A program made the position numbers and the translations under genes. A model generated the notes under the pieces. The model made no database searches. It saw only the letters and a list, made by a program, of their open reading frames with translations, and was not told where the DNA came from. Positions 31,795 to 45,164 of a stretch of 64,000 bases of DNA are shown in pieces; position 1 is the stretch's first letter, and every line of letters begins with the position of its first letter. The DNA comes from Adineta vaga (lineage: Eukaryota > Rotifera): the NCBI GenBank assembly GCA_021613535.1, contig CP075492.1:4464001-4528000 (forward strand), read 5' to 3'.

Positions 31795-34747
31795 ATGTCT
31801 GGTATCAAACGAACACGACCCGATGATAATCTTCCGTTAACACAATCAGACACAAAAACAATTGAACAGTCACCAAAAATTGAATCATCAACACCATTTG
31901 TTAGTACAATTGAAGAAGAATATACATGGTAATAAGACAAGAAACAAATAGTCAATAGGTTCATATTTTCCTTCTTCTTTTAGTCCAATCTGCTTTGAAT
32001 TGATCAGCGAAGCATATGTTTCTCGATGTGGACATAGTTTTTGGTAAATTAAGATAAACAATTGATGAAGATATATTTGTTCTCTACTTTAGTAATAAAT
32101 GTCTTCAACGAACGGTTGAATCTCATCGTCGATGTCCAAAATGTCAATTAAGTCTTCAACCTGCGGATATTTTTCCTAATTATACATGTAATATGAATTT
32201 TTATTCATTGAATATTTGTTTTTTTCTATATCTTCCTATTTCTTTAAATAGTAAATGCAATTATTGAAAAATATCGTCAACAACGTCCATTATCTCAAAC
32301 ATTTGCTAAATATGGTGTAAGTCAAATGTTTTTAAACTTCTTTATTGCATGAAATTTTCTTCTAGAGTATTGTAGATCATATTTCTGATATGGTTACAAA
32401 TATTCATTCATTCAATGGTCAAGATCTTGATCGATTAATATCAGTTATTCGTCAGCATAAAGAAAAACTTGATTCAGTTCGTTTGAATTCTTCTTATCTT
32501 CATATTTCTTAACTTTGTTTTTTAATAGGATAATGAATATATTCACAATCGTTTATTAGAAATCTTTCTTACACATGTTCATCATGAACGAAGTGGCGTA
32601 AGACGGAAAAATTTTCTTTTTCCTTCACACTAATTTTTTTTCTCTTTAGGCAATTGAATCTCTATCAAAAGAATTAAATATCGTTGATAAAGATTTAAAA
32701 CAAATGAATAAACGACAAAAATGTTCCTCTTCATCATCATCATCATCATCAACAAATGCAAATGCTTCTACTAATTCAACTTCAAAACAAACTATTGATG
32801 ATAATTCGTTATTATCATCTGATTCGACAAATATTACCAAAGTAGATCTTTCATCATCTAATGATACAACTATTGTCAATGATAATGTTCCTAATTGGAC
32901 ACAATCCGGAGGACAAGTAAGATCTATACAGAAGAAACTTTCAAAGATTATCCCATTTTTAGGATCTTCGAGCAACACCAGATATGAAAATAGATAAACA
33001 AGATTCACCACCAACTACAATAACAAAAGCACCAACATCATCGAGAATTATTTCAACTGGTGCTGTAGTATGTTGAACTAGAATTTTAATTCAAAATCAA
33101 AATATCATCCTCTTTCTCTCAGGTTCCACAAGAAACGAATCAATATGATGATATTGAAAGTCGTACAAAGATTATGATGCATTTTATGGATGATTTAACA
33201 AATATTTATTTTTCTACACGAAATTCTTTAAGATTAACTGTTGATAATGGTAAAATCTTAACATCAAAGAAATCTTTATCTTTATTTATTTTTATTGAAT
33301 AGATGGTTCATGTAATAGTGATAGTGGTTTAAGTACATTTCGTGATAGTCTTGCAGCAGTAACGAAATATTCACGTTGTAAACCGATAGCAACAGTAAAT
33401 TTTGTCGGAGAAAATTTTACACAAGCAAGTATTGTCTCAAGGTAAATATCATTTGTTTAAATATACATTATTGAATGGATAATTTGTATTTATTAGCATT
33501 GAATTTGATCGTGATTATGAACATTTTGCTGTTGCTGGTGTATCGAAAAAGATTAAAGTAAAGATTTGAAGATTTTTATTCGTTGTTGAAATTGACCTTA
33601 ATTTTTTTTTGTTTTAGTTATATGAATATCAATCGATCTTAGATAATTCAGTTGATTTACATTATCCATCGAAAGAAGTTGCATGTACAGCTAAATTAAG
33701 TTGTATTAGTTGGAATCCATATTTAAGAAATTATTTGGCATCAAGTGATTATGATGGTTTTGTTACTATTTGGGATATGGCAACAGCACAGAAAGTTCGA
33801 ACATTTCAAGTAATGACTCATTTATCGAAGAAATTCTTTAATCAAATGAGAATTTCTTTTAGGAACATGAAAAACGTGCGTGGAGCGTTGATTTTTGTTC
33901 ATCAGATCCAAAATTACTTGCATCATGTTCTGATGATTGTCGAGGTAAGATGAAATTCAATGGAATAGAAACTTATATTTTCTTGTCTTTCCTAGTTAAA
34001 ATCTGGTCAATGCATAATGAATATTCAGTAACAACAATCGATGCAAAATCTAATGTTTGTTGTGTTAAATTTAAACCCGATTCTCCACATAATATTGTCT
34101 TTGGCACAGCGGATCATAATTTATATTATTTTGATTTACGTAATACACGTGAACCTTGTCATTTATTAAAAGGTCATAAAAAAGCTGTTTCATATGCAAG
34201 ATTTTTATCCAATAATGAAATCGTCTCAGCATCAACAGATAGTCAACTACGATTATGGCGTGTTACCGAAGGTCAATGTTTACGAACATATCGTGGACAT
34301 GTTAATGAAAAGAATTTCGTTGGTTTAGCTGTTTCATCAGGTTATATTGTTTGTGGTAAGTTTTGTCAAATTATCATCCATCGATATTTTCTTGTTTGTT
34401 TACTAGGTAGTGAATCGAATACAGTACATTTATATCAACGGGAAATCTCTCGACCATTACTTGGCTATAAATTTGATGATCAAAATAATGGACCAATAAA
34501 AACAGTGACAAATACAACGGTAAAAGTAAATTTGTGAATCCGTAGAAAATATATTTTTTGTTTGATTTTAGGATCGTACAAAGAAAGAAGAAGGTGGTTC
34601 AGAATTTGTCAGTGCTATGTGTTGGAGTAATGTAAGAAGTCTTTTTTTTTTGGTTTATTTCGATAATTAAATTGATTTATTTAGCGTGAAAATATCTTAT
34701 TGGCAGCGAATAGTCAAGGTGTTGTTAAAGTATTGGAATTAGTATAA
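31795..34747 (+). CDS. COP1: COP1-type RING E3 ubiquitin ligase
   Basis: Seventeen exons sum to 2103 nt (700 aa; human COP1 is 731): 31795-31928, 31984-32043, 32093-32187, 32252-32316, 32366-32476, 32529-32597, 32650-32916, 32963-33067, 33123-33249, 33303-33441, 33497-33557, 33618-33809, 33863-33944, 33996-34355, 34407-34519, 34572-34631, 34685-34747. COP1 recruits substrates through its WD40 propeller and ubiquitinates transcription factors such as c-Jun in animals. Order: RING C3HC4 at 45-82 ([24 protein letters not shown]), the IVDHISDMV helical region, a poly-Ser/Asn/Thr linker (about 32720-32860), then seven WD repeats (e.g. [56 protein letters not shown]). The last repeat ends GVVKVLELV. 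Confidence 0.96.
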
Positions 34748-35471
34748 CTTCCATAGAAATTTTAATTCAATCAATCATTATTTTCTTTTTCTCTTCTGTC
34801 TTTTCAATTGAAAAACAATTTTTCCTTTTTCTTCTTGTTGTCGTATCATGTGAGAAAACTTATTTTATTTTAGTTGTTCATCTTTTGACAAGGAATTTTT
34901 ATCTATGGAAAACTATCTGTAAATGTAAACAAAAATAAGTTCTGATTATAAAATACAAGTGCATTATTCCAACAAGAAAAGTCTTGTTTATCTTTAGATA
35001 TTATCCTAGACGTACGCCCGATGGGTAATCATGATAAGAAGAAGAATCTACTTTGTAATGACATTGACGTTATTTGTTATTGAACTAATGAAATGAAGGG
35101 ATGTTAACATGAATTATTCTCATCTATATCAATATTATTACTATGTAACCATGATCATTCATGTATTCAAGTCATCTGTTGATGAGAGAAAGAAAACGAA
35201 CAATAATTGTGCTTTGACAAGGTCATAAAAATAGATGATTTTCATGTTGTTATTATTACATCATATCGAAATCATTTTCAATGAACTTCCAAATGTTCAT
35301 TTGATTGAATCTAATTATGAGTTTAGTTAATCGTCTGTAGTCAAAGAATAATTATACTAACAAGGATTATCTTTCTGATTCTTAACGTTAATCATGCTGA
35401 TTGTTTATCTTCGTTTTCTAGTCATATCAAATCTATTATTCATACACACATTGATTATATATATATATATA
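34748..35471. other. Convergent intergenic region COP1/SH3 gene
   Basis: AT-rich 3' flanks; an (AT)n tract at about 35455-35472 runs into the stop codon region of the SH3-protein gene. Nothing else recognised. Confidence 0.5.
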
Positions 35472-37644
35472 TTATAAAACAGTTTCTCGTAAACCTTTAA
35501 GAGATAAGAATGAGTTTATTTGATGATGTGCTAAATATGTTTGAGGAAGAAAGCCAATTGTACCATCATCTTGTTTCTCAACTAATAAGGTCGATTTACC
35601 AATACGTTTTAATAAACGTACTTGATCACCACGTCGTACTGAGAAGATTTTTGTTCCTTGAGTTGTTGATAATAATGAAGAATTATGATATTCATGCCAA
35701 ACAAGAAATGTTCGTTTTGAATGACGAGCATGTTTATCGTTATTGATTGAATAGGATGACGATGATGATGATGAATAAGAAGATGATGATAAAGATGTAC
35801 GAAGTGAATCAAGTTCAATTGCAGCTAAATTAAGTTCACCAAAGATATTTGAATCATTTTCAGGAGCAGGAGCAGGAGGAATAGGTGTTGACAGATGAGA
35901 ATATGACGGTTCAATAGTAGCAAAATGATGATTCGGTTCGGAGAATACTGGTGATGAGGTCTAAAAATTACATATAAAGATGACATATTCAAGAAGGCAA
36001 TTATGTTCATCATAAAACTAATTTGATTTACGTAGACATGTGAAAATGACTGTCTCGTATCTGTTTTATTTCTAGACATAAATTTCTTTTACCATCATAA
36101 TTGGCTTTTGAGCTGGTATTCGCGTCCATAGTGAACCATCACATGATAAATTTCTTCGTCGTTTTTCTGCAAGTGTTCGTTTAGGTTTTTGTTGTAATTG
36201 TGTATTGACTTTTGGTAATGGTTTTATATGTGGATAAGATTGACTAGAGAGAAGATTTTCTTTACTATAATAATCTATATCAGACGATTTTTTTCGTTCT
36301 TGATTAGCAACAATAAGATCGGATGGTGATGATTCTGTTGATGAATTTTGTCGCGATTTTTTATAATTATTAAAGGATGAACGTCGTTCACAATGACAAT
36401 GTGGACATGATGTATGTAATGGTCGTCGAAATGATCGTGTACCGAAACTTTCTTCTGAATAACCTGAATCTCCACCACCACTTGAACGTGATAAAGTTGA
36501 AGACATTTGTTGACCATTTTGTTGACGATTATTTCGACGATGAGTAGTTTTATTCGGATCGGTATAATGAACAAGTGTAGATGATAAACGATCGAAACGA
36601 TTACAATTTAAAGCACCATTCGAAAGTTTTTGACGATGAGATTGAAGACCAATAATTGGAGAATGAAAAGCTATATAATCGATCAATAATCTATGTATAT
36701 GTCAAATAAAAATATAGTAAGAACTTACAATCATTAAATTTTGTTTTATGACATTGTTTATTGTTTCGATGAAGTTCATCAACAGATAGTGTTCTTGAAC
36801 TAATCGTATTAGTACCCCGTTCCTTTAACGAACGCCATGAACTACTCCGACGTACTTTATTTGATCTTATTGATAAAATCTAGAAAGGACAATTAGATCA
36901 TCTCATTTCCTTCTTTAGTCAATAGTAATTGTTAATGAATGTCATTCGTTTACTGAACATTCTTTTCTTTCATTACGATGATTATCATTAATACGTTCAG
37001 AACATTGTTTCTCGTCTGTTTTTTTCGTCATATCGATTAGGCAATTATTCTTTTCTTATCTCATTCAAATGTATGTGGTAACAATTGTAATATATTCACT
37101 AGTAGGAGAAAAAGAAATGGCTCATATATCTTTAAACAATCTCCGATAACATCATTCAAGTTGTCTTAATCACTCGTGAGAAGTTATACATCTAGTTGCC
37201 CTTTGATTCCTGTCATCATATAAAAGCTCACAATATGATTAGTTTTTATCTTATCATTGATTATGAAATCAAATCAAAGAAGAAGAAAAAAAAGGCCGAT
37301 TGAAACAACGAAAGAAATTTCTCGTTTGGATTTATATGTATACATATACTGACCGATTTATCAACTGGTGTCGGAGTTGTACATAACCATTTTGAAAAGG
37401 ATGAACGAGGTTGTTGTCGAACACAGAATATTCCCGAAGAGGATTTGTATTTATTAGATTTGAGATCAAAGTTTGTAATTTCAACATCGGATTCTATACA
37501 AATGAAAACATAAATAATTCTTATTAATCTACATATATAAATAAAGATCTTCGACAAACCCGATGAAATTCTCTCATTAGAATGTGCTAATGTAAGTTTA
37601 GATTTCGCTCGTTCAAATACATTGACAAGTAATTTCATCAACAT
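35472..37644 (-). CDS. SH3-domain adaptor-like protein, unknown family
   Basis: Five exons (minus): 37644-37560, 37493-37354, 36879-36729, 36670-36093, 35960-35472; total 1443 nt, 480 aa. The C-terminal about 80 residues form one SH3 domain: GTKIFSVRRGDQVRLLKRI, then LLVEKQDDGTIGFLPQTYL, with an atypical RT loop and Phe in place of the usual second Trp. The long N-terminal part is disordered, Ser- and Arg-rich, with possible 14-3-3 or kinase sites (RRSSSWRSLKERG, RRRNLSCDGSLW). A short Cys/His cluster CPHCHCERR could bind metal. A proline stretch IPPAPAPE precedes the SH3. Probably a scaffold linking kinases or the cytoskeleton; no named orthologue recognised. Confidence 0.78.
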
Positions 37645-40436
37645 ATTTTGTTGTCAATATCAGGACGGTAAAGTAACACAGATTCTTGATGATACTCAAT
37701 GAATAGTAATGTGTTAAGCGTGAAGAAAATAGAGAGTCAAAACAAGCAACAATCGTTTCCGTTCTCTCGACACCAAAACGAGTAGGGAAGTAATGGGAAG
37801 AGAACGAGAGGGAGAGAGAGCGCACGCAAAGAAAAAGATATAATATTTGATGAAAGTTTATCGTCTCATCGATGAGTAGAGAGATATTCCCTTCTCTTAT
37901 TCTTTCGTTCTCTACATACAAAGTAAAATAAATGTTCTGTATCACATTCTATCGTTCAAAATGACAATGAGAGCAAAGGTGTTACATTTAACTTTGATGA
38001 TCAAATTTTGTCTAATGAGAAATCCTTCAAATCAAAAAAATCAATTGATTGATAAGACCTGCCATATTTGATTAGAATAATTATTCAAGGTTATTTGTCA
38101 GAAAAAAGAAAAATGTCGATAGCAATACAGTAACGCAAGAAAAAAAATATCGTCGTCTAGTTTTTAGAAAGAGATAACCATTCCATTGATATATCTTGAA
38201 TGATTCGAACTTTTCTGTTATTATTCGAGTATAAATCTCGATTGTAATATGACAAGAATGTTGTCTTGAATAGTATATCTTCACAGACAATTTGACCGTA
38301 TACGTCATTCATTTGGCTTTTGCTTCGATCATTAATATAGGAAAGATAGGATTATCAGCTGCTGCTATTGCTGTCTGAATAAAACTGTCTGTTGCGATTT
38401 GCTCATATCATCGACCTCGTCTATTATATTGTCGAAAGAGGTTGCATGATGTACTGCTGATGTCCATGGGCGAAAGACAGCTTATGTGCATCATTCATTA
38501 GATATTTTTTGTTCTCTCGTTGTTCCTTGAATGATTACAAAACAATTGTTAGAATGATGATTGTTTATCTCATTGTTGAAGAGCTTTTAGCATTCACATT
38601 GTATAAACAAGTTTGTTGTTCTTAGTCTTTCGCTCACTCGTCAATGTATTTAATCATTCTGTCTAGCTATTGAACTATATGATAAACTAAAGGTTATATC
38701 GACACATTTTTTGTTTCTCGTCTCCTTACCTTTATGACACCAGGCATCATGAAGTTTTTTCCACATTGATCATAAATAATCGTATGTTAAATTGAAGCGC
38801 TATAGATCGTAGTCTCTCGTTGTATGCGTGTGTGTTGATGACACTCAAGGTTGTATAATGCTTATAGATATATGCATATAATAATCCTTCTTGGTTAATT
38901 TTCATTCGATTTTCGCGCCTATCCATTTATTTCTCCCATCAAGCATCATCATGATGATATAGATAGTCGAGGAAAAAATGGAGAACGAGAAAGTACTTCG
39001 TAGATAATCCTATTAAGTTAGTAAGAGAAATAATAAAAAGGAAATAATTGAATGACATTATTTCATCTAAAAAAAACACTAAAAAACCATTTAAATAGTA
39101 GAGTTCAAAAAGCATTTCATCTTTCTTAACTTCACATTTTCATCAACGACAAATACAAAGATTCTTTGAATATATGCGACAATTAAAGTATCCGGTTCAA
39201 TGAAAGATCAAATAAAATTATAGAAAACAATTCTAATGTTGTTGTTGTTGTTGTTGTTGTATAGCAATTATAATTATCTGAATAATTCTTGAAGATATTA
39301 ACTTTGTTGAATTTTTCCTTTTGAGAAAGATCATTAGGCTACGAAAAGTAATCGAATAACGTTTGGCCTTACAAAAAACAGTCGGTCTACTTATGCTCCA
39401 TGGGTCGTACTGATAACAGGAAGTACAGCTGACTGAAAATTTGTCTGCGACATTCTAATACATGCAGAATCATATTGCCATAATGATTATGAACAAATCG
39501 TTTGTTTGTAATCTAAAGTTCAAGTTTATCTTTATGCTCATGTTAACTAATAAAGTATTTACTTCTATTTTAATCGTGCTAATGAATGATTAGAATTATT
39601 CATCTAATTATCCAAGATATTTTTACACAAGATCGAACAATTCTTTTCTTTGTTAAGCTTTATTGACATGAAATATTGGATTACTAATATAAACCAACAT
39701 TTTTTTCTATTCTTTACAACATTATAAATAGGACTTTTGTTTTTTTCCATTCACATTTATGAATAGATGATTCAAGTAGTCGATTTGTCAATAAGATTGT
39801 TGACGTCTATATACGAAGAATTTTTCGAGATTTTCAAGTTACAAGTGACTACTTTACTAATTATTTATTTGTACGAAAAGTATTTCTCGATAAAGTTTCT
39901 CTTATTCAAAACAAGTTAAAATGTAATCAGCAACAATCGTTCTTTTAAAGAGTTTTCTTCCGTCATGCGATAGTTCTTCATTAGAGTTCATTTTTCTCTC
40001 ACACATTCTTTTGTCTATATTGCCAAGAAAACAAGAATGAATCGACGCGAAGAAAAAAAGTTCATACTCGTTTTCTCATCATTGCGAATAAAACACGCAT
40101 AGAGAAATACACATTTTCTACCAAAATTAGCTTCGTATAAAACATAATTTATCTTTTTTTTTTCTATTGAAAATGTCAAATAATTCGCGTTTATTTTCTC
40201 CTTAGTTCATATCTATGGTTTCTTAATATTTGATATTTCAATAGATTTTCTTCGAATACCTTGAAAGTATCATGCAACGTTTTTCCATTAGTTTAGTCAT
40301 AATATCTAATAGATTTTTTCTTTTTTACTCAACTTTATAGTCAGACAATGTTTTTCTTTTTCTTCTTAATATTTCATTTAGATAGAAAAAAAAAACTTGT
40401 TTATACTCTATAACAAATCTGCGAATACATTTCATC
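37645..40436. other. Long intergenic region (about 2.8 kb)
   Basis: Divergent promoter region between the SH3 gene (-) and a GPCR (+). Contains a GTT trinucleotide run at about 39238-39260. No exon supported; the frames at 37613-37945 and 38081-38308 have no recognisable protein. Confidence 0.5.
39238..39260. repeat. (GTT)n microsatellite
   Basis: About eight GTT units in tandem in otherwise unremarkable intergenic sequence. Confidence 0.85.
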
Positions 40437-42066
40437 ATGGAAAATGATAGCGATTGGTCTGGTATGTTTCAAAATGAATATCATAAATGCACAGTAACAA
40501 ACGAAATATTCATTCGATATTTGGGTACATTCATTTTCTTTATTGGTTTGATCTCTACGTTCTTAAGTATTGGTGTGTTTACACGAAAACCACTTCGTAA
40601 GTGCGATTGTTTTTCTTTTAAATAACCAAAGTTCTTCTTCTTTTCCTCTAGGTCATAAATCTTGTTGTTTTTATTTTTTAATCTTAGCTATTAGTGATTC
40701 CATACATTTAACAACGATGACAATTGAACATTTACCTTATAGTTTTCAAATTGATTTCATGATTATTCATTCGATTATTTGTAAATTAATTATTTTTTTG
40801 ATCTATTTTTCCAATCATTTATCCAATGTTATTCTAACTTTAGCATCAACGTAAGCACATTTTTTTCACACATCAATAATTTAACAGCACACTCTTTATT
40901 TCGAAAAGAAATCTAAATCAAATGAGAGTTTCATGTGTGTGAAAGAAAGCGGTTGTTTTTAATCTTAACAAAAGAATCATGTTAATGAAAAGTCGCAGAA
41001 TCTTGAATGTCATAGATATTAGATGAGTTCTAATTAATTCTATGAAGTTTGATTGTATGCTACAATCTATCAATTAACGTTTCTTTCAAGTCCTTTCTTC
41101 CGTGACAGCCTTCATGATAGTGAATTAGATTAATGTACAGAAATTTTCAAACATCTGTAAAAAGAACTTCGAAAATGTAATTTCTATGTTTGATTTTCTT
41201 TAGTGATCGATTTCTTTTAATCTATTGTCCATCACGTTCACGAACATTTTGTAATATTCAAAAAGCTAAATGGTTTACATTAATCGTTATTTTAATTGTC
41301 TTCTGTTCGAATGCACATTTTTTATATGGATATGACAAGATTCTTATCTATAAAAAAGACTTCTATGAACTCTATGATTGTAATATTCGAGAAGATAAAA
41401 TCTTCTATACAAAATTTTATTCCTTCTATGATTCATATATTGAAAGTATATGTTTTGTTTTAATTCCATTTATTCTCATGAGTTTATGTTCAATATTAAT
41501 TATTTATCAAATTATTATTTCACGTCGAACTGTTCGTTTAAATTCTCGAAGTAAATTGATACAGAGAGAGAGAGAGAAGCAGAAAAAAAACAGGGTCAAA
41601 TTTCTTTGTTTGTTTTTTTTTAGTTAAACAATTTCGTTTACGTGATAAAGATGTTCAATTATCTTGTATGTTAATTGGTACATCATTTGCCTTTTTACTT
41701 CTTTGTTTACCAGCTGAAATCAATGATATATTCAATTATATTACATATGAACGTTCTTGTTTTCATTGGTTTCGAAAAACGATTTTAATGTTAATGCAAC
41801 AAATTTATTATGCAGGACACTTTTATATCTATACATTAACAGGTCAAATCTTTCGAAAACATTTATATGGATTTCTATTTCCACGTCGTCGTTCAAGTAT
41901 TGTAAACAAACAAGGCTTACCATCGGGTCTTGGCGAACATCGAGCAAGTATGAATATTGAAACGAATCGATTACGAACGAGTGAAATTGAAATGAATCCA
42001 AGAATACCTATTGAAGATTCATCATCAAGATCTCGATCTGATTGTCGATTACTTGTTAATATTTAA
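40437..42066 (+). CDS. Rhodopsin-like GPCR, four exons
   Basis: Exons 40437-40596, 40652-40850, 41204-41550 and 41624-42066 sum to 1149 nt (382 aa). Extracellular N-terminus with Cys. TM2 has LAISDSIHL; TM3 lies at the second intron and ends TDRFLLIYCPSRSRTF, a DRF variant of DRY. Extracellular loop 2 carries Cys in YELYDCNIRED. TM5, a basic third loop and TM6 (MLIGTSFAFLLLCLP) follow, then TM7 with HFYIYTLTGQIFRKHLYG helix 8. The tail is Ser/Arg-rich. It fits the peptide or chemosensory orphan receptors expanded in invertebrates. The third intron, inside loop 3, holds an AG run at 41564-41578. Confidence 0.85.
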
Positions 42067-42574
42067 ATCATTTTCTTTTTTTTATTGTCGTTGTATAGAC
42101 GTATTCTCTGATAAAGAGTTCTTAGAAGAATTTCATTAAAGATCGATGTGAACATATGAAACTTAGAATAAATGATAGTTTTAGATATTAATGAATATGA
42201 CTACTGTCATGCTTGATACAAAAAAGATAGATTAGCATGTAAGTAAATGAACGCCTACATAAGAGGTGTAGACTACCTCCTGAATGCATCATAGAATATT
42301 AAAAACAGAGAAAGGAATATTTTTCATTAAAAATTTATCTACGAGATATTATTGATCGGTGTAATAGAACGATCGTATGCAGAACAATGATATTACCATT
42401 TTAATTATTATGAGATTACATTGTAATCATGATCAGAGCAAAAATATGTGGCCTGCTTTGTTCGTAATGACGAAGCTTGTAATACTTGACACCTGTTTTA
42501 ATCTTAAGTTTTGCGTCTGTCATTTTCCTCTGAATATATAGAAGTCAAAAACTATTCTATTTGTTACAATAATC
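42067..42574. other. Intergenic region
   Basis: About 500 nt between two plus-strand genes; nothing recognised. Confidence 0.5.
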
Positions 42575-43054
42575 ATGGCGTACTTATCTTTATTCGTAAT
42601 TGCTCTTCTCGCTTCATTTACACATGCACGAACACTAGGCGATAGTTCTTGTGGTTCTCATCTTGATAAACTTGATACATGCTCTGCGACAATAAGTTTT
42701 TCTGGTGAATGTTATTCGAGTAAAATCGATCTTAAAGATACAGAATATGCTAAATGCACAACAAACGCATTCTTTTGGTCGTATCCTGTCAATAATATGA
42801 CATTAGTGATTGAAACTAAATTCACTCAACAACGTCAACCTTATTCAATCAATCTTGATAATACACAATTAAAAGGTGCTATTTTACATGTTTATCGTGT
42901 TTTTAATAATCAAGAAACAGAAATTACCACACAAGATAAAGTTTTAGTTCAACGATCGGATTCAAACTATCAAGTTATCTTAAAATTTCAAGCTCCAACA
43001 CAATTAAGTCGTTATGGTGTCCAGATTGATTATAAATCTACTTCATTATTTTAA
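42575..43054 (+). CDS. Small secreted cysteine-containing protein
   Basis: 159 aa, one exon. A clear signal peptide (MAYLSLFVIALLASFTHA) with probable cleavage after Ala, then a mature domain of about 140 residues with five Cys near the N-terminus (SSCGSHLDKLDTCS, GECYSS, AKCTTN) and beta-strand-rich sequence after it (MTLVIETKFTQQ, VILKFQAPT). One N-glycosylation sequon (NMT). No family recognised. An AATAAA at 43060-43065 lies 6 nt after the stop and is likely its poly(A) signal. The convergent amidase gene ends only 28 nt further on. Confidence 0.75.
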   Translation: MAYLSLFVIALLASFTHARTLGDSSCGSHLDKLDTCSATISFSGECYSSKIDLKDTEYAKCTTNAFFWSYPVNNMTLVIETKFTQQRQPYSINLDNTQLKGAILHVYRVFNNQETEITTQDKVLVQRSDSNYQVILKFQAPTQLSRYGVQIDYKSTSLF

Positions 43055-43059
43055 AAGTC

Positions 43060-43065
43060 AATAAA
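43060..43065 (+). terminator. Poly(A) signal AATAAA
   Basis: Canonical hexamer directly after the stop codon of the secreted protein gene, in the 28-nt gap to the convergent amidase stop codon. Its effectiveness is inferred from position only. Confidence 0.5.
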
Positions 43066-43082
43066 ATAAATCGACATTTTCC

Positions 43083-44794
43083 TTATTGATATAACTTTAA
43101 TGCATTTTCTAAAACCATTGCCATACCAATTGCTTTTTCATCCTCTAATCTTCTACACATGACTTGTAATCCTACCACACAATTTTCAAATACACTCGGA
43201 TCAGTATACGTTTCTTTGACTAATTGATCATATTCATTTAAGACTTTCGTTTGACGATAATCATCAGTTATCTGATCTAATTTTGGATCAACTCGAGTAA
43301 CAGGAAGAATTACTGAACTTAATTGTAATAAGTTAGCAATACCAGTATAACCAACAGTAAGTTTAAAATCGTGTGGATAGGCAGGTAAAGCATATATTGG
43401 TGAAAGAATTCCATCAATAGGTCGACCGGTCGACGTTTTTTCTTTAGTTTGATTCCATTTTTCGAGATATTTTATTGCATAATCTCTTCGAGCTACATTC
43501 TCTTGCCATGTTTCATAAACACTCATTTCCGTTTCAGCCGATCCAATAAACGCACCAGACATAAGTGGTTCTCCACTTAATTCAAGTGCTTTTCGAATAT
43601 CTTCGCCACCATCGGATGAAAACATTTTAACTAGAAAGTTATTTCCCTATAAAAAGATTTGTATTGAAAGATACCTAAAATGTTGAGAAAACTTACTTGT
43701 GGATGATCTGTTGTATCCCATTCGATAATTTCATGACCAGCTTGTTCAAGTGCTTTAATTGCCATATTCATCGCACGTTTGACTGGTGGTGATAGTTGAA
43801 CGATTTGATCAAATAGAATCACACCAAAGGATAATTTTTCTTTTCGTCCTTCTTGAAAGAGATCTTCTCTCCAAGGTATATTATGAACTTGAGGATCGAT
43901 TAACCAAGGTTTTGTTTCGAGTATAGATTTAAACAAGAAATAAATATTTGATAAAGAACGTGTCATTGGTCCAATGACACTTGTAACAGATTCTAAACCA
44001 TCTAAGGAATTTTTCACATAACCATATGGAATTCGTCCAGAGGATGGTCTCATTCCATAAATTCCATTAACAGCAGAAGGAAAACGAATACTTCCACCAA
44101 TATCAGTACCTAGTCCACAAATACTTCCTTTCATAGCCACTAAACTTCCTTCACCACCCGAGCTTCCTCCACAACTTAATTCACGATTTAATGGATTTAT
44201 AGTTCGACCTAAAAGATTACTTTTTGTTTCACCAAACATAATGGTCTGTGGTAAAGCTGTTTTAACATATAAAATTCCTCCAAGAGAAAGAAGAATATCA
44301 ACAAGAATGGAATTTCTCTCTTCAATATGTCCTAAATATCCGACATAGCCCATTGCTGTTTCAATTCCTTTGATATTAAATTGATCTTTCAAACTTATTG
44401 GAATGCCATGTAATGGTCCAATCGTTTTTCCACCAGACGATCGATAATAATTATCAAGATAATCAGCACGTTCAAATGCTTGAAGAAAAAAGATTTCAGC
44501 TAAACAATTTACTAATTGATGAGCAATGGCTGCTCGTTTACAATAAGCTTCTGTGACTTGTCTTGCAGAATATTTTCCTTGAGCAATAAGAGCTGCTAAT
44601 TCTTCGATTTGATCAATGTCAGTTATTTCAAGGTCCAATGATGAGAGAATATTACATTGAGATGGAATTATTGTTAAATTCTTTGGAAGATTTTCTAAAA
44701 TTGATTCAGAGAGTTTCCATTCCGATGGAATTAGGTTATTTAAAGCTAGTTGTTTTTCACGCGCTTTCTCTTGCCAACTATCAGATGAAGCCAT
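43083..44794 (-). CDS. Amidase-signature hydrolase, fungal acetamidase type
   Basis: Two exons (minus), 44794-43697 and 43646-43083; 1662 nt, 553 aa. Hydrolyses amides to acid and ammonia with a Ser-cisSer-Lys triad. All three residues are visible: Lys136 in ISLKDQ, cis-Ser211 in CGGSSGGE, and nucleophile Ser235 in GTDIGGSIRFP. Their spacing (99 and 24 residues) equals that in FAAH. Unlike animal FAAH there is no N-terminal membrane helix. The start (WQEKAREKQ..IPSEWKL), CKRAAIAHQLVNCLAE, PWLIDPQVHNIPWR and the C-terminal half follow fungal acetamidases (AmdS type, about 548 aa) along the whole length. This suggests horizontal transfer followed by gain of one intron. It could release ammonia or carboxylic acids from dietary amides; the substrate is unknown. 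Confidence 0.93.
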
Positions 44795-45164
44795 GATAAA
44801 TATTTTACTTATCTAATTCGTCAAAGCAAAACATTGTGTGTCACATTTTCCAAGTAAAAAGACAAACAGATTTTTATCTCAACCTATTGTTGACTACTGC
44901 TGAAATTTGATAACATGTGTCCTTGATAAATTGAATGATGAATCATGAGTAGTAAATAATGATATTTCATGTCTAGATTTGGTTTTTATTTAACGAAACT
45001 GAAAGCATCATCGCAGACGAAGGGTCAAGTGCAAAATACTCAATTAAATAAGAAAAAAAAGGAAGAGAGCAACGCTTAATTCGAAAGAAATCTCCTCTGT
45101 TCAATCAGTTTTGAACGTGTGGGTTTTGTTTTTCAATGAAAATAATCAAGTTTTGATTGAACGC
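44795..45164. other. Intergenic region between amidase and DNAJA
   Basis: Upstream of the amidase and 3' flank of the DNAJA gene; nothing recognised. Confidence 0.5.

Noticed and set aside
41564-41578. AG repeat read as coding sequence in the GPCR at 40.4 kb
   Set aside because: It lies in an intron; splicing 41550 to 41624 gives the intact third loop and TM6.
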